A DNA stretch of 64,000 bases, taken from positions 62,001 to 126,000 of the forward strand of contig JAURVB010001711.1 of assembly GCA_033002965.1 (NCBI GenBank). The letters run 5' to 3'. Shown in pieces: positions 33,478 to 46,531 of the stretch; position 1 is the first letter of the stretch, and the number at the start of each line of letters is the position of its first letter. The translations under genes and the position numbers were made by a program. Source of the stretch: Piper betle (Eukaryota; Streptophyta; Magnoliopsida; Piperales; Piperaceae). The notes under the pieces were generated by a model, which ran no database searches, had not been told where the DNA came from, and worked only from the letters and a program-made list of their open reading frames with translations.

Positions 33478-36400
33478 ATGGCCTCCAGACCAGGCATTCT
33501 ATCTGATTGGCCATGGCGAAAGCTTGGAAGCTTTAAGGTGCTTGATCTACGTCCTTCTTTCCCTTTCCCATGATCATATATACTTCCTCAAATTAATATT
33601 CATCTTGCACGTCTTCTTTAATTTTTTAACTGATCTTGCACATTATATGCACTTAAGTTACATTAACATTTTCTCCTGTGACTTGAATTTGTAGTACATG
33701 ATAGTTGCTCCAATGGTGGCTCATAGCATATACTCCTATTGCACTAAACCTGGGGAGGAGGACTTAGCAAACCTCACTATCTTCCCATTTATGCTGTTGA
33801 GAATCATCCATAACCAGATTTGGATTAGCCTCTCTCGTTTCCAAACAGCTAGGAGTATGCACAAGATTGTTCACCGAAGCCTCGAGTTCGAACAAGTCGA
33901 TCGAGAGTCGAACTGGTGATTCATCTAGACCATGTACACAATTCCAAAGCGGGTTTTATTCCGTTCTGCGTCGTTGAATTATTGTGATAGTATGATAGAC
34001 ATCAAACGGTTAAACTAACCTGCCTCGTGACAATTTTAATCTATTTCACAATACTTTTGAAGAGCTGAAGCACTAGTAACAAATGCCCGAAATCCCGTGA
34101 CAAATACTTTGGCAATAAATACTATGTTGCCGGAATGAACGAAGAGCAGAGATGTCGGCAACGAACGTGCTAGATTTTGGGAAATGGAGCAAACCAAACA
34201 ATTGCCGTTGTCTTTGCTTCGGAAATGGCTGAAAAAAACAAAGAAAACAATATGGGTCTATTACGGGGCTTTGCCACGGCTATGCTTGTTTCGCCCGTAT
34301 CAAAACGTCCATGATGGCAATCTTGTTCCTAATAAACAATTACTAACTACATTTCCAGACAATATCTACAATTTTATAAAACTTGATCAATCGTTTATGT
34401 TTCAACAGGGATGACACAATGATTCTTGGTGCTATTATATTGTACATGTATATCACCTTCGTTCCTGCGGCTAAGAACATGCCACTATGGAGGGGAGATG
34501 GTGTTGTTCTTGCACTGCTACTCCATGTTGGCCCAGTGGAGTTCCTCTACTACTGGTTGCACAGAGCATTGCACCACCATTACCTCTACACTCGCTACCA
34601 CTCTCACCACCATTCCTCCATTGTCGTCGAGCCGATAACCTGTAAATTCAAATCTCAATCTTCCTACTTATAATTGTTTTCATGCATCTAATACGTTGTA
34701 TGTTTGCTTTTATTGTTTTGCAGCTATTATCCACCCCTTTGCAGAAATAGTTGCATATCATGTTCTCTTTCTAATTCCAATATTAAGTGTGGTACATACG
34801 GGGATGGCCTCCATGGTGGCCATCTATGGTTACCTTGTCTACATTGATTTCATGAACAATCTGGGTCACTGCAACTTTGAGTTTGTTCCCAAGTGGCTGT
34901 TCCAAGTTTTCGCTCCACTCAAATATCTTATGTATACTCCCTCGTAAGTCATATACAATTGAAATTATTATGTATACACATTTTAAAATTAACTGGTGTA
35001 AAACTGAAAGGTTATGTTTGATGCAACAGGTTTCACTCTCTCCACCACACCAAATTCAGGACCAACTACTCTCTTTTCATGCCAATGTATGACTATCTCT
35101 ATGGTACAATTGACAATAATTCAGATGCTCTATATGAAGAATCCTTGAAGGGAGCAAAGGAGATCCCTAATGTGGTTCATCTGAGCCATTTTACATCATT
35201 GTACTCAATTTATCACCAAAGGCTTGGATTTGGATCCTTCTCTTCCAAACCCTACGCTTCAAAATGGTATATGTTGGCAATGGCACCACTAACATTTCCT
35301 GCAGCTTTGCTTGCTTGGGTTCTCGGATCAACCTTCACAGTAGAAAGTAATATGCTTGAAAAGCTAAAAATGCAGACATGGGTTGTCCCAAGATTCAGTT
35401 TTCAAGTATTTATCAACTTGCTCATACTCAAAGACATATAAGTTGTGCTTTTGTTTCGGTTACTTGGATATGATCTTGATCATCATATATGTATAAAAAT
35501 GGGTCATCGGTTTTTTCTGCTGCAGTATTTATTGCCAAGTCATTGGACTTCAGTGAACAATTTGATAGAGAAAGCCATACTAGATGCAGATAAGGAAGGA
35601 GCGAAAGTTGTAAGCTTGGGACTTCTCAACCAGGTAAAAATTACATGCTTGAAACTACCATTTCATTATTTTTCATGTGTAGCTAAGTCTTTAATAACCC
35701 CCTTTCTTGATTTATACAGGGTGAGGAATCGAACATGAGTGGTCTTCTCTACATCAAGAAGCACCCAGATCTAAAGATTAGGATTGTGGATGGTACTGCA
35801 CTGGCTGCTGCAATAGTCCTTAGAACCATCCCAAAGGGGACCAAACAGGTTGTCCTAGGAGGAGGTATTTCTAAGGCAGGTTATGCCATAGTCAGGGAGC
35901 TATGTCAAATGGGTTTCAAGGTGGTTAACTATATATGCTTGTCTAGTTTACCAATTATGTAAAATCTTCCATTTGTTAACTTATCGAGTTTATATTATTA
36001 TTTTGACTATGACACCTATTTCAATTTATTTGTAGGTATCCATTCTTAGGGATGAGACACTTGCAAAGATGAAGCAAAGATTGGCTGCAAGCATGCATGA
36101 TAACTTGTTTGCTTTGTCTGCTTGTCTAACTGCAAATGTAAGTGAGTAAAATTGAACTAAAACTTAAAAAGAAAGATATTTTTATTGAACTGCTTTAAAA
36201 CTTATAGCCAATTCTATCTTGTTCATTAAAAAGAACTATCGGTCCACCTGTGTTTGTAAAGCTTACTAAAATGTATTGATAAACAAATTGATGCAGGTGT
36301 GGCTGGTTGAAAATGGAATAACAAAAGAAGAGCAAAAGAAAGCACTAAAAGGAACACATTTCATACCTTTTTCAAATATACCTCCTGAAACTATAAGAAA

Positions 36401-36907
36401 AGATTGTATGTACTATCCACCTCCATCCATGATGGCTCCCTCTGCTTTGGAAAATTTGCACACTTGTGAGGTTGGTCAACATGTTAATCAAGCCTAGCAT
36501 TTTATATATTTATATAAATATATATATATAGCAAGTTTTTATTTGATGATTTCCTTATTTCGCCAATATTTTTTTTATAGTTTTTAAATTTTCATTCTAT
36601 GTATCACAATATGCATTGTAATTTCCGTTAATTGGCTCTTTCAATATGCTTGGAACTAGTTTAAAACCTTCCATGCATGTATGTATGTTCTGATGCAAAT
36701 GTCACATATATTTATTCTCAGAATTGGCTTCCAAGGAGGGTAATGAGTGCTCCACGCATAGCTGGCATAGTACATGCAATGGAAGGATGGGAAGAGCATG
36801 AGTGTGGCCATGGAATATCTCTGGATGTTAGCAAAGCATGGAAAGCAGCAACTAACCATGGCTTCCACCATTACTATGCTTCTTCTTCCTCCATCATGGA
36901 CGACTAA
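33478..36907 (+). CDS. CER1-like very-long-chain aldehyde decarbonylase (alkane-forming enzyme), intact copy 2
   Basis: Join 33478-33537, 33695-33915, 34409-34641, 34724-34943, 35030-35405, 35526-35633, 35720-35920, 36036-36137, 36297-36470, 36722-36907. All introns are GT/AG, phases are consistent, and the total is 1881 nt (626 aa plus stop), close to the 625 aa of Arabidopsis CER1. The N-terminal half is a membrane fatty-acid-hydroxylase fold with the His clusters H145xxxHH (HRALHHH), H158xxHH (YHSHHHS) and H247xxHH (FHSLHHT), which bind the metal centre. The C-terminal half is the WAX2-type domain, with KGTKQVVLGGG and MEGWEEHECG (residues 585-594). By family knowledge it acts in the ER with CER3 to turn very-long-chain acyl groups into cuticular alkanes. 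The MASRPGILSDWPW start fits the family. Membership of the CER1/CER3 clade is firm, CER1 more likely than CER3. Confidence 0.93.
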
Positions 36908-36960
36908 CCATTATATGGCTTCGATCATTTAGTGATCATATCATATGCTCGTTATTACTG

Positions 36961-36966
36961 AATAAA
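36961..36966 (+). promoter_or_regulatory. Polyadenylation signal AATAAA of CER1-like copy 2
   Basis: AATAAA lies 54 bp after the stop codon, in the same context as in copy 1. Confidence 0.6.
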
Positions 36967-37166
36967 TCAAACCAAAGCACTAGTCTTTCGTGTATTTATG
37001 TTTCTGGTTGTTTGTGAAAGTTTGGAAGTGCTTGTGTTCATGTTTAAGACACATATATGCTATGTTGGTTGGAAAAAAATATGTAGTATGTTTGTACTTT
37101 TGTGTCAGCGGATGAATTAGTTCAAGGAAAATTTTTGGAAAATCACTTAACATATAAGCCTATTAT

Positions 37167-38529
37167 TGTTGGGAGTAAATAGATGGAAGGTAAGAAAGTA
37201 GAGGAAGGATATAATTCAAATAATTATTTTTCTAATGAAGAACTTGAATAATTTGATGACTTGATGCAATAACATATTCAAAGAGGTATTTATAGGCCTT
37301 TAGAATCATTTAAAACATCAATTTTTAATGCACATTTGTAAACTCCAAAGTTCTGCATGACTTATCAAATGTCAAGAACAAAAAATAAATTATGCTTAGT
37401 TTTCAACATCTTCCTTAGGTCTGATTTCCTTCCTTCTATCAAGCCAAACATATTCCAAAGTTTGTTAAAGATGCCAACAACAAAAGTCTACGTGAAATAC
37501 CCACTACTTAATCTTGGAACTTGACATAATGAAACATCACCTCTATGTTATTGACAAATTCTCTTATAAAGTGAAACCTTTTATCAATATATTTGTTTGT
37601 CTGGCGAGAGAATGGATTCTTGGCAAAGGCAATGGTTGATATGTTCTCTATATGCATGATATTTGGTTCATTTCCAAGATGCTTGATCGGCTTCAAAAAA
37701 TTCCGCAGCCAAAGAGAATGACATGCTCTGGATAAGTTTACAACATACGCAGTTTTACATGCAGGATGTGTGATAATGTTTTTTCTTGGAAATTTTTATT
37801 GACTTGGTTATCAACAAACAAAACATAGTCACTTTGTACATGTGAAGCTTGCAGCCTCATCTAGAGTATCTCATGTACTTTGGTTGTGATACATGTTAAA
37901 GTCAATCTTTGTCAAAATTATAAAAAATCTCTTAGGTATACTACTTTCTCAAATGCTCCTTTATTAGCTTGCCAAACATTCTTGAAGTTGTTGCATTTAC
38001 TACTTTTTAAATGCCTCTCATCTAATTCCTTCATAGATGATGAAGAGAGCTTTTTATCTCTCTTCCTCAAATCTTACAAAGTCACCTTCCGATCTGTCAA
38101 AGCGGCTTCATTTTGAGGCTTGTGTAGTCTTTCTCTACAAGGTCTCAAACATTTTGGGAACCTAATAAAACCTTCATTTGGATAATCTAATTCTCATAGT
38201 TCTCCTTATTGAGATGGGAAATATGGATTTGCATGAAATTAAATGACTCTCGTTATTGGGAGTAAAGGAATGGAAGGTAAGAAAGTTATATGGGATAGAT
38301 ATTTGAAAATAATAATATAGAGGAAAGACATAACTTAAACAATTCTTTCACTAGTGGAAAACATGAATAACTCAAAAATTTGATAAAATGACATACTCAA
38401 AGAGGGTATTTATATGCATTTAAGATTATCTGAAAGATCAACTTTTAATGTACATTTACAAGCTTCAAAGATCCACATGAGTTTTCAAATATCAAGAACA
38501 AAGAATAAATTAGGTTTAATTTTTCAACA
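37167..38529 (-). mobile_element. Internally deleted Ty1/copia derivative in unit B
   Basis: 1363 bp: 3' LTR starting TGTTGGGAG at 37167, RNase H end (IENISTIAFAKNPF, 37696-37508), deletion, gag start (about 38230-37880), 5' LTR ending TTCAACA at 38529. CTTAT follows at 38530, and the left side reads ATTAT (one change from CTTAT). It is the counterpart of 11493-13927 at the same place, so it inserted before the duplication. Confidence 0.8.
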
Positions 38530-40636
38530 CTTATGAGCCCTTGAATACAAAAGACACATCACCATCTCTATAGTATGCCACTGGGGCTTTCCCTTACTTT
38601 CTTCTCCTTCCCCCACCCTCCGGCGCTCTCTCTTTTCATTTTCCCTCATTTATCCTTGGTGACTTTTATCTCTAACTTTCTATTTCCAAATTACTCTATT
38701 AACTACAATAAGCTCAAAATCTAAAAAAACTAGATCTGTAAAGTGAAGTTATGTTTTGAAACTTATTGAAGATTATATTTTTTCGCTCAAAACAAGATCG
38801 CAGGATAGAAATTGTTTTAATCCACATGGTAAGCCCAGGATTGTCAAAGTTATCAAACCGTCAAAACATTGCTTCAGAACATCAAAATAGAAAGCACACA
38901 TACTGAAAGGTGGTGTTTTTTTTACAATTGGGCACATATGGTTATATATTTATAGGTATTGAAGAGGTGGTGGTTACTAAATAAATGGCAATACTCTTTG
39001 GCTAGTGATGCTTATACTTATGTACTTGTTTGTTTATGCTCTCCAACTTATATTCACTTTAAATTTTATTATAGGACATTAACAACTATACCTCAGATAT
39101 AGTTGAAATAGTCTTCTTTTCATATTCAGATGTTCCTTAACAAAAAAAATACATTGTAAAAATTATATCATACTAATCGGTTGTACCCATTATAATACAT
39201 ACCAACTTTAAATCTAGCATACTTTAAGCTTTTGTGTTATTTTAATCTATATTCGATTTTTTAATATGAAATTTTCACAAAATTCGATTTTTTGTTGAAA
39301 ATTCTCGTATTTTAATTAGTGTTTAATAAAATATTGATGACAAAATATATTTTTAATATTCACTAAATTATTTTATTTATAATTTTAAAATATATTTCAA
39401 TTTGGTTTAACCCAATTTAACTCTGGTTGAACCAAATGTACCTCATACTACCCATGGTCGTCAAACAGTATTTAAAACTAGGAAAACATATGTTTTTCTA
39501 ACAAATGTGCATGTCAAGCTTTTCAATTTATGGCTTTTACATTTTGTGTTTTACTTTGTACATGTTTAAATAGCCAAAAGATAACAATTTAACCAACTCA
39601 ATTTTTAGAGAGAGAAAAATAAGAAAAGAAATGCATCCTTGCTGGTTGGGCAAGGTCAAGAACGAGTGAAACGAAAGATAGTTGAGTTGTAATGGTTGAT
39701 AACCTAGTCCACATGAAAAAAATGCAAGGAGATGAAGATAAAGAAAGATGGTTGATTTCTTAGAGGGTGTTTGGTTGTACAATAAAATTTTATATAAAAT
39801 CTTTAGATAATTTTATCACAATTTTTTATTTGCTATAATTACCAAAAATGTCAGAAGTGTTAAAATTATATTTAGCAAGGGTGGGGGAGAGGAATGAACA
39901 TTAGGAAAAAAAAGGGCTCGACCATTTTTATTTTTTAACGTTTTGTGAAGCTTTTTTAAAACAACGTCCACTGCTTTATATTTTATAAATGTTCTACTAA
40001 ACACTTTTTAATGTTATCATTACCACTTTATATTTTAACAATAAATGGGGCATAAAACAATGCATCCAAACGCCAAGAAAACATTTATTAAGATAAGGCC
40101 AAACGACTAATTATAATATATAATGACCTGGCTGTATAATTACATCCATTTGTTCTGGCTGATCTAGCAATAACATGAGCTAATGAAACAAGATCTGTGG
40201 GAACTCAAACAATTGTCCAGCTGAATTTCTTGGAGAGGTTTTTCTAAAGATTGACAATAGGTACTAGTTTTAGATAACTAGGACCTTCTTTCTTTTGCCA
40301 TTGATAGATAAATAGATTTGTAATTGATACAAAATAGGTAGTCATATCTATTAAATTTTGCTTCATGATACATTGGTCGAGGAAGGGCCTCAACTTTAGT
40401 GAAGCCAGTGTTATCAACACGAAAAGATCCTTTGTTAGAAAAGATGAGGTACCCAAATGAGTCAAAGTAATAGATACACAGCTCGAGGTTGAAGAAAAAG
40501 GATCACATCTACCATCACATTACTATATAAATAAAGAAGCTATAATGACTAGTTTTATGGATACCTTCTCATGTTAACAAGAGGATGAAAAGAGCCTGGT
40601 GATGCTGATATAGTTTAGAGCAGAAGATAAATATTT

Positions 40637-41265
40637 CTCAATAATTTTGAAGATGATTAAGAAGAATCAAATATCGCATTGACTTATATTATAAATATAT
40701 TTTTATTTAAAAGATAAAAAGATAAATTTTAATTAAATAATGAGGTAACCTATATAATAATCTATTATCTTGGATATTAATTCTGATTAATTCAAATCAT
40801 TAAAATATATTTTAATTAAATGATTAAAATGGCAATAATAATTTTATTTATTTTTATTTGTTTATTTATTTTATTTTGATCCGTTAACTCAATTATTTCA
40901 GATTACCATTCACTTCTATTTTTACTAATTTTTTTCTTATTGCATTAAAGGAAAAATGTTCCATCGTGTCCGGGCCCACAATGGGGCCCACCTGAAGTGG
41001 GCCGGCAAGAGTTGCTCATGTAGAAGAGGGCACTCAGCAAGGGCGCCCCTTCTCTAGTGCCCAAGCGTGGCCACCCTTGGGAAGCGCCACTGCCGTGGCC
41101 GCTACTGCTCCCTTGAACCTGCTTGGCCATCCCTTCGGGTCCAGTCCAATTTCGTAGGTCTATCCCCCAGCTTCGTTGTTTCCGTGCCAGGTTTTGAGCA
41201 TTTTATGCAGATGAAGCTTGGGATGCTATGATCTGTTGTTATGTTTCTGATTTTTTAGCAGTTTG
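40637..41265 (+). other. AT-rich gap followed by a GC-rich block, possible LFR first-exon remnant
   Basis: 40637-40940 is AT-rich without features. 40960-41155 is GC-rich. On the plus strand its end reads ATAPLNLLGHPFGSSPIS before a possible donor at 41156 (TAG then GTCTAT), which loosely resembles the Ala-rich and LLG part of LFR N-termini. The next LFR-like piece is at 47474, with copia-2 between, as if copia-2 had entered an LFR intron. The match is weak. Confidence 0.3.
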
Positions 41266-41561
41266 TGTTGGGAAATAGATACTCTAGCATAAACAACCCA
41301 GAAAATATTTCCCTCAAGATGAAATGAAAACAAATATAAGATAAAAAGAAGACACCAAGATAAAAAATAAATGGAAACTTTCTTCTAAATTAGGAAAAAG
41401 AAAACCAAACTACTCGATCAACTTTGATTAAGAAAATCTCTTACAATTAAGTATCGAATAAAAGTTTGACAAAACTCTCCTAATATAAATCAGACCAATA
41501 ACAAGATCTGAAATATAGAATTTTTGAGAAATACAATATCTGAGAAATTAAGAAATTAACA
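41266..41561 (-). mobile_element. 3' LTR of copia-2
   Basis: On the plus strand it runs TGTTGGGA to TTAACA. The purine-rich stretch CTTTTGAGGTGGA just before it on the minus strand (41562-41575) is the likely polypurine tract. Confidence 0.65.
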
Positions 41562-41699
41562 TCCACCTCAAAAGAAATTAGATCAACCTCACACCCTAGA
41601 TAAAGACCCTGACTTCAACTTGAGATGATGAAAAACTTCTCCAAACTCTCCCTTTATGAGCCAAATATGCTAAAAAACTCTAAAGAGGATGTTCTGTTT

Positions 41700-43655
41700 A
41701 ACATCAATAGAGTTCTCATTTATATTGAAGCATATGAGTAGAATTCTAGATGTCATTTATATCGAACATCTATGTGTATACTCGTTGAATGAAAACTAGA
41801 GTTTTTACTCAAATGTATAGCATTTTGACTATCACAAAGTACCTTATACTTATCTTAACTTATACCAATTTCATTTAAAAATCTTTTCAACCATAGAACC
41901 TCTTTGCAAGCTTTTGTAACTACAACAAATTCAGCTTCAGTTGTGGATAGAGCAACACAGTTATGCAATTTGGATTGCCAAGAAACAGACCACCCTCAAA
42001 AGTAACAACAACCCTAGAAGTAGACCTCCTAAAGTCAAGATCACCAGCCATATCTGCATCATTATAACATGATAATATAGGCTTGCCTACCCCAAAGCAT
42101 AAACCTAGCTTGGAAGTACCTCTCAAATATCACAATATCCACTTAACTGCTTGCTAATATTCTCTACCAAGATTAGATAAATGTCTACTTACTGCCCCGA
42201 CAACATACGCTATGTCTGGTCTAGTATGAACCATAGCATACATAAGACTCCCTACAACAGATGCGTAAGGGATATTCCTCATTTCATTCACTTCTATTTC
42301 ACTTAGCTCACCCTTCTTCAATTTGATTTGAGCTCATAGTGGAATAGAAACCGGCTTGGCCTCCTTCATCTTGAATCGCTCAACAATCTTCTCAATGTAT
42401 TTCTCTTGGGATAACCAAATCTTCTTAGCTTTTTTGTCTCGCCGGATGGACATGCCAAGAATTTGCCTATCTGGACCCAAATCCGTCATAGCAAAAGATT
42501 TCCCTAAATTTTGTTCCAAATCTGTAATTCTTGTTTTATCTTGTCCAAGAATCAACATATCATCAATATAAAGAAGCAAAATGATAAAATCGTTCTTCCC
42601 AAATTTCTAAATAAATACACAATAGCCTGAAACAGTTTTGTTGTAGCCTTGACTATCCATAAAAGAATCAAACTTCTTGTACCATTGTCTAGGAGCTTGC
42701 TGGAGGCCATACAAGCTCTTCTTCAATCTACACACCATCTGTTTCTTTTCCTTATCCACAAAACCCCAGGTTGTTCTATATATATTGTTTCATCAAGATC
42801 ACCGTGGAGAAATACAGTCTTTACATCTAACTGTTCAAGCTCCAAATCCATACTTGTAGTTAAACCTAGAACACAACAGATTGAAGACATTTTTACAATA
42901 GGTGAGAAAATTTCGTCAAAGTCAATACCTTTCTTCTACCCGAAACCTTTCACCACAAGCCTCGCTTTGTACCTTGGTTGTGAGTTACCTTCTTCATGCT
43001 TAAGCCAATAAACTCACTTGTTCTTCAAGACCTTTCTCCCCTTAGGAAGATTCACAAGTTCATAAGTCTTGTTCTCATGCAATGACTTTAGTTCCTCTCG
43101 CATGACACATAACCCATTTGTCTTTCTCTTTGTGACTAAGAACTTCACTAACGTCTTTAGGCTCACCATTTTCTGTGAGAGTCACATAAGTAGATTTTGG
43201 ATACTTCGTGGATGGCTTAACAATTCTATCAGATTTTGTTCTAGTAGCATTAGCCTCCCTTTGATCAACAACTTGATCACCATCATGTACCTGTTCATTA
43301 ATAACATCAAGAACTGTATCATTAGTAGTATCATTATCCTCACCTTCACCATCACAAGGCAAAGAAATAGGAATGTCATCTTTGACTTCTTCATCAATCT
43401 GTTCACCAACATCTTGAACAATATCCTCTACAACTGTTGGAGGAGCAGATGGAGTCTTAACCTTCACAACATAATCCTGGGTATCACTTTGGGTAGTTAT
43501 TTCATTCCCAAAATCCTCTAGAAACTGATTCTCTCAAAACACCACATCCCAGCTTCGAACAATCTTATTTTCCTTAGGATCCCAAAGTCCAAAACCAAAC
43601 TCTACATCCCCATAACCCAGAAATATGCATTCAAATGTCCTACCATCGAGCTTAG
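41700..43655 (-). pseudogene. copia-2 pol: tether, reverse transcriptase, RNase H
   Basis: From high to low coordinates: the tether with RIVKPSTKYPKSTYV (43467-43075), RT palm with KGFGQ and DEIFSPIV-like parts split over frames (about 43010-42650), the catalytic LLYIDDMLI (YxDD variant, near 42575-42550) with LGMSIRRD and LSQEKYIEKI, and RNase H with YNDADMAGDLDFRRSTS and a degraded C-terminus reaching about 41700. Stops and frameshifts break the frame, including before RNase H near 42127. The acidic YIDD pair is intact. Confidence 0.83.
43651..43655. repeat. Target-site duplication CTTAG (left), pairs with 46527-46531
   Basis: CTTAG borders both ends of the solo LTR at 43656-46526. Confidence 0.92.
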
Positions 43656-45354
43656 TGTAACACCCCATTTCGACTCACCCGTGAACCGACCTGGAAATGT
43701 TACCTGCGACCGAACCGTTCTCTAATTTACTGGGTTTGGTTAAGCTGACTCGGATATGCTCTTGGCATCTTAAAATGGGGATGCAACCATGAATGTATGA
43801 ATGGGAAAAATTCTAACATGGTCTTACATGCATGCCATGACGTGGAAGCGAAACAAAACCATGCAACAAGTATGAAATTTAAATAAAAATTCATTAATTT
43901 TTACGGAAAAACGAACAGAATCTCCCCTAAAAGTGCAATAGGGGCCAACTTGTCCACAACAAGGATATATAAATATTTTATCGAAATATGATAAAACATA
44001 ACAATCTACCCCGGCATCCCATCATTGTGTCATTTTTTTCATCTGAGTCGAGGCTGAACTCCAAGGCTCCCTACTCATTCACATTTATCCGTTCATTTTA
44101 TAACAAGCAATTCATCCAAACAAACACATCAAAATTATCATTCACATAGCAATAACACAACATCATTATAGTTTACACACGACAAGTACATGTGTGCGCG
44201 GTTCCGTGCTGCTCCTCTATAGTCCTGACAGCTTTCATCTCTCACATTTCTCACCTACATATATATAGAAAAATTGTCGGTAACCAGTGTTACCTGCCCG
44301 AAAAATAACTAATATCAATCTAGCACAGGAGAGCAAACTCTCCTGTTGAATCAAAACCATATACTTCCTCAAGAACTCTCATCAGAGTATATATGGGAGT
44401 CGTCGCCCTCGGGTCGACTACATCCCCTCTCCATATCATTCTCTTGCATTGGCCATTTCATCTATCTCTTCCGCGGCAATTCATTCTCATTCGTCTCAGC
44501 CCTCTACGTCCTCCGTATTGCTCCTGGCCATGAGTACAGGGGCCGAGTACTCTCAGGCATGCGCCTTTAGTACCCTCTGCAACCACAAGTTTAGACATGC
44601 ACTGCATTGCAGTACCCGTGAACCTCCACACTTCTCCGGGTTTGAGGAACTCAATGGTGGAGTTGTCAGGATCCCTCGGGAATGAAACAGCCCGCACACC
44701 ATTCGAGAGTCCACTATCGACTCACACATGCCCGCTTGTGTAGCACGGTAGCCGGATTTCCCTCATTCAATCTCTCACTAAAAACGCAAAAACTATATAT
44801 ATATATATTGGTCTAGGTTGGGACTTATACAATAGGCTTGAAGGCATCATGAGCTAGATCTAAAGTTCGAAAACAAACTTGAGGGATCTCATCCTCGAGG
44901 GTTATTAATCCGGAAAACAGTTGGCTAAATGGCCCGAGTTAAGTGGGATCCGATAAAATGCCACTTAAGACGTCCTGTATGTAATAAATCAAATACACAG
45001 TAGAATAGCGTAAAACAGAGAACAAGCCCTAAATGGACCTAGTAGAAGCTCGAAGCGTGTCCTCGTGCTTAGGCAGCTAGCTCCTACTCCGTAACTACAC
45101 ATCAAAACTAAATACTAACGCCCGCTCATAATGCAATCATACATCCTATATCACACATACATCCATCACACATCAATCAACACACATCAACCTATATCAA
45201 TTCTAGCATGTCTACTTAGGCTAGTTTGCATTAGATCATGATCATTACCTAGTTACCCTAATTAGTTTCTTAACTCTCATTTTTAACACCACTCAATCAA
45301 ACAAATTTCATATTTTATCCATAATCAATTCTACACACACACACACACACACAC

Positions 45355-45399
<45 letters not shown>

Positions 45400-46526
45400 A
45401 TTATGAAACGCAATTCACCAATCCTAGCATGCAATTCTAATAATCAATACTTTTAAATAATTAAATTAAAATCAATTATACCTCGCGGGATTCGTGGCTC
45501 AAATTTGGCACCCTATGGCGTCCGAAGTTCGATAGGGTTTGATCGGAGGGATTCGGCAGAAGATCAGGTGATTTTCGACAAATTTCGGTGAATCCAGTAA
45601 TCCGGCTACTGTCCCGGCGGTTCTCCGGTGACTGTTTCGGAGGGGCAATCGGGGCAAGGGTTAGCACCGGCTCAGTGAGCTCATCCCAATGGTGGTGACA
45701 GCAAGGACGGCCACGGCGGCAATGACCGCCGGCGGTGGTGTCGAGTTCGGTTGGGGCGGTCGATCATTCCGATCTGGCCCACGGCCGGCTTCGACGGCGG
45801 TGCTAGATAAGGGGGATATGTCTGGGAGGTCAAGGGGGTGGTCATCGGGGTGACGGCGGTGGCGGCGTGACCGGCGATGAATCGACAAGGGGAGCGTTGC
45901 GGCTTGTGGGGTGATTCCGGCATCGTGGCGGCGAGACGATGGCCGAGGTGGGACGTGGAGGAACGACGATGGCACGGCGGCAGTGTGGCGTCGGCGGTGG
46001 TGGCGGAGACACATGCAGTGGCGGCGGCTAGGGTTTGGGGTGAGGAAGATGTCAGGAGGGAGAAAAACACCCCAAATGGCAAACTCGTAAATAATTATTG
46101 ACTCGATACGTACTCGAGTCAAAATAATAACTAGTTCATAATAAATCCTAAAAAAATCTAGAAAAATATGGAAAAATCCCATAGAATAAAACAAACACAA
46201 CAACATCCAAATGACATGCTCTATAACTAATAACCCACCTGAATATGATCCAATGCGTCCTAATGTGTTATTCGGCCTAAAACTATTTCTACAATCAAAC
46301 ATATAAAAAGAAAGATACTACATACTTTCATATATCCTGATAACTCATTTCTCACCATTTTCTTGACGTTATCATCATATATTCAGGTACACCTGACTCT
46401 CATCGTTCATAATTCATGGTTGGCCTCGACTCAGCATGCGGTTCATTAAACTGACTCGACTCGAACCAACGGTTGAACCGACTTGTTCGGTAACGTAAAA
46501 CTCTGACTCGAGTCACGGGTTTTACA
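43656..46526 (-). mobile_element. Second solo LTR of the long-LTR gypsy family
   Basis: 2871 bp, TGTAACACCCC to GGGTTTTACA, flanked by CTTAG. Collinear with 1438-4280, including the GC-rich block (about 45480-46090). It carries an (AC)n(AT)n run at 45336-45395. It splits the copia-2 integrase-to-tether region. Confidence 0.92.
45336..45395. repeat. Compound (AC)n(AT)n microsatellite inside the solo LTR
   Basis: An AC run passes through ATACATAT into an AT run. The LTR at 1438-4280 has only a short TATATAT tract at the matching place (about 3058-3068). Confidence 0.88.
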
Positions 46527-46531
46527 CTTAG

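Larger units (their letters stand above)
32015..40636 (+). repeat. Segmental duplication unit B (CER1-like copy 2)
   Basis: Collinear with unit A (6162-14127 plus 28150-30043) without the 14 kb element. Contains the upstream flank (32015-33399, no gene), the intact CER1-like gene, the deleted copia derivative, and the AT-rich tail 38535-40636 without a supported gene. The empty insertion site is at about 38706-38712. Confidence 0.88.
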
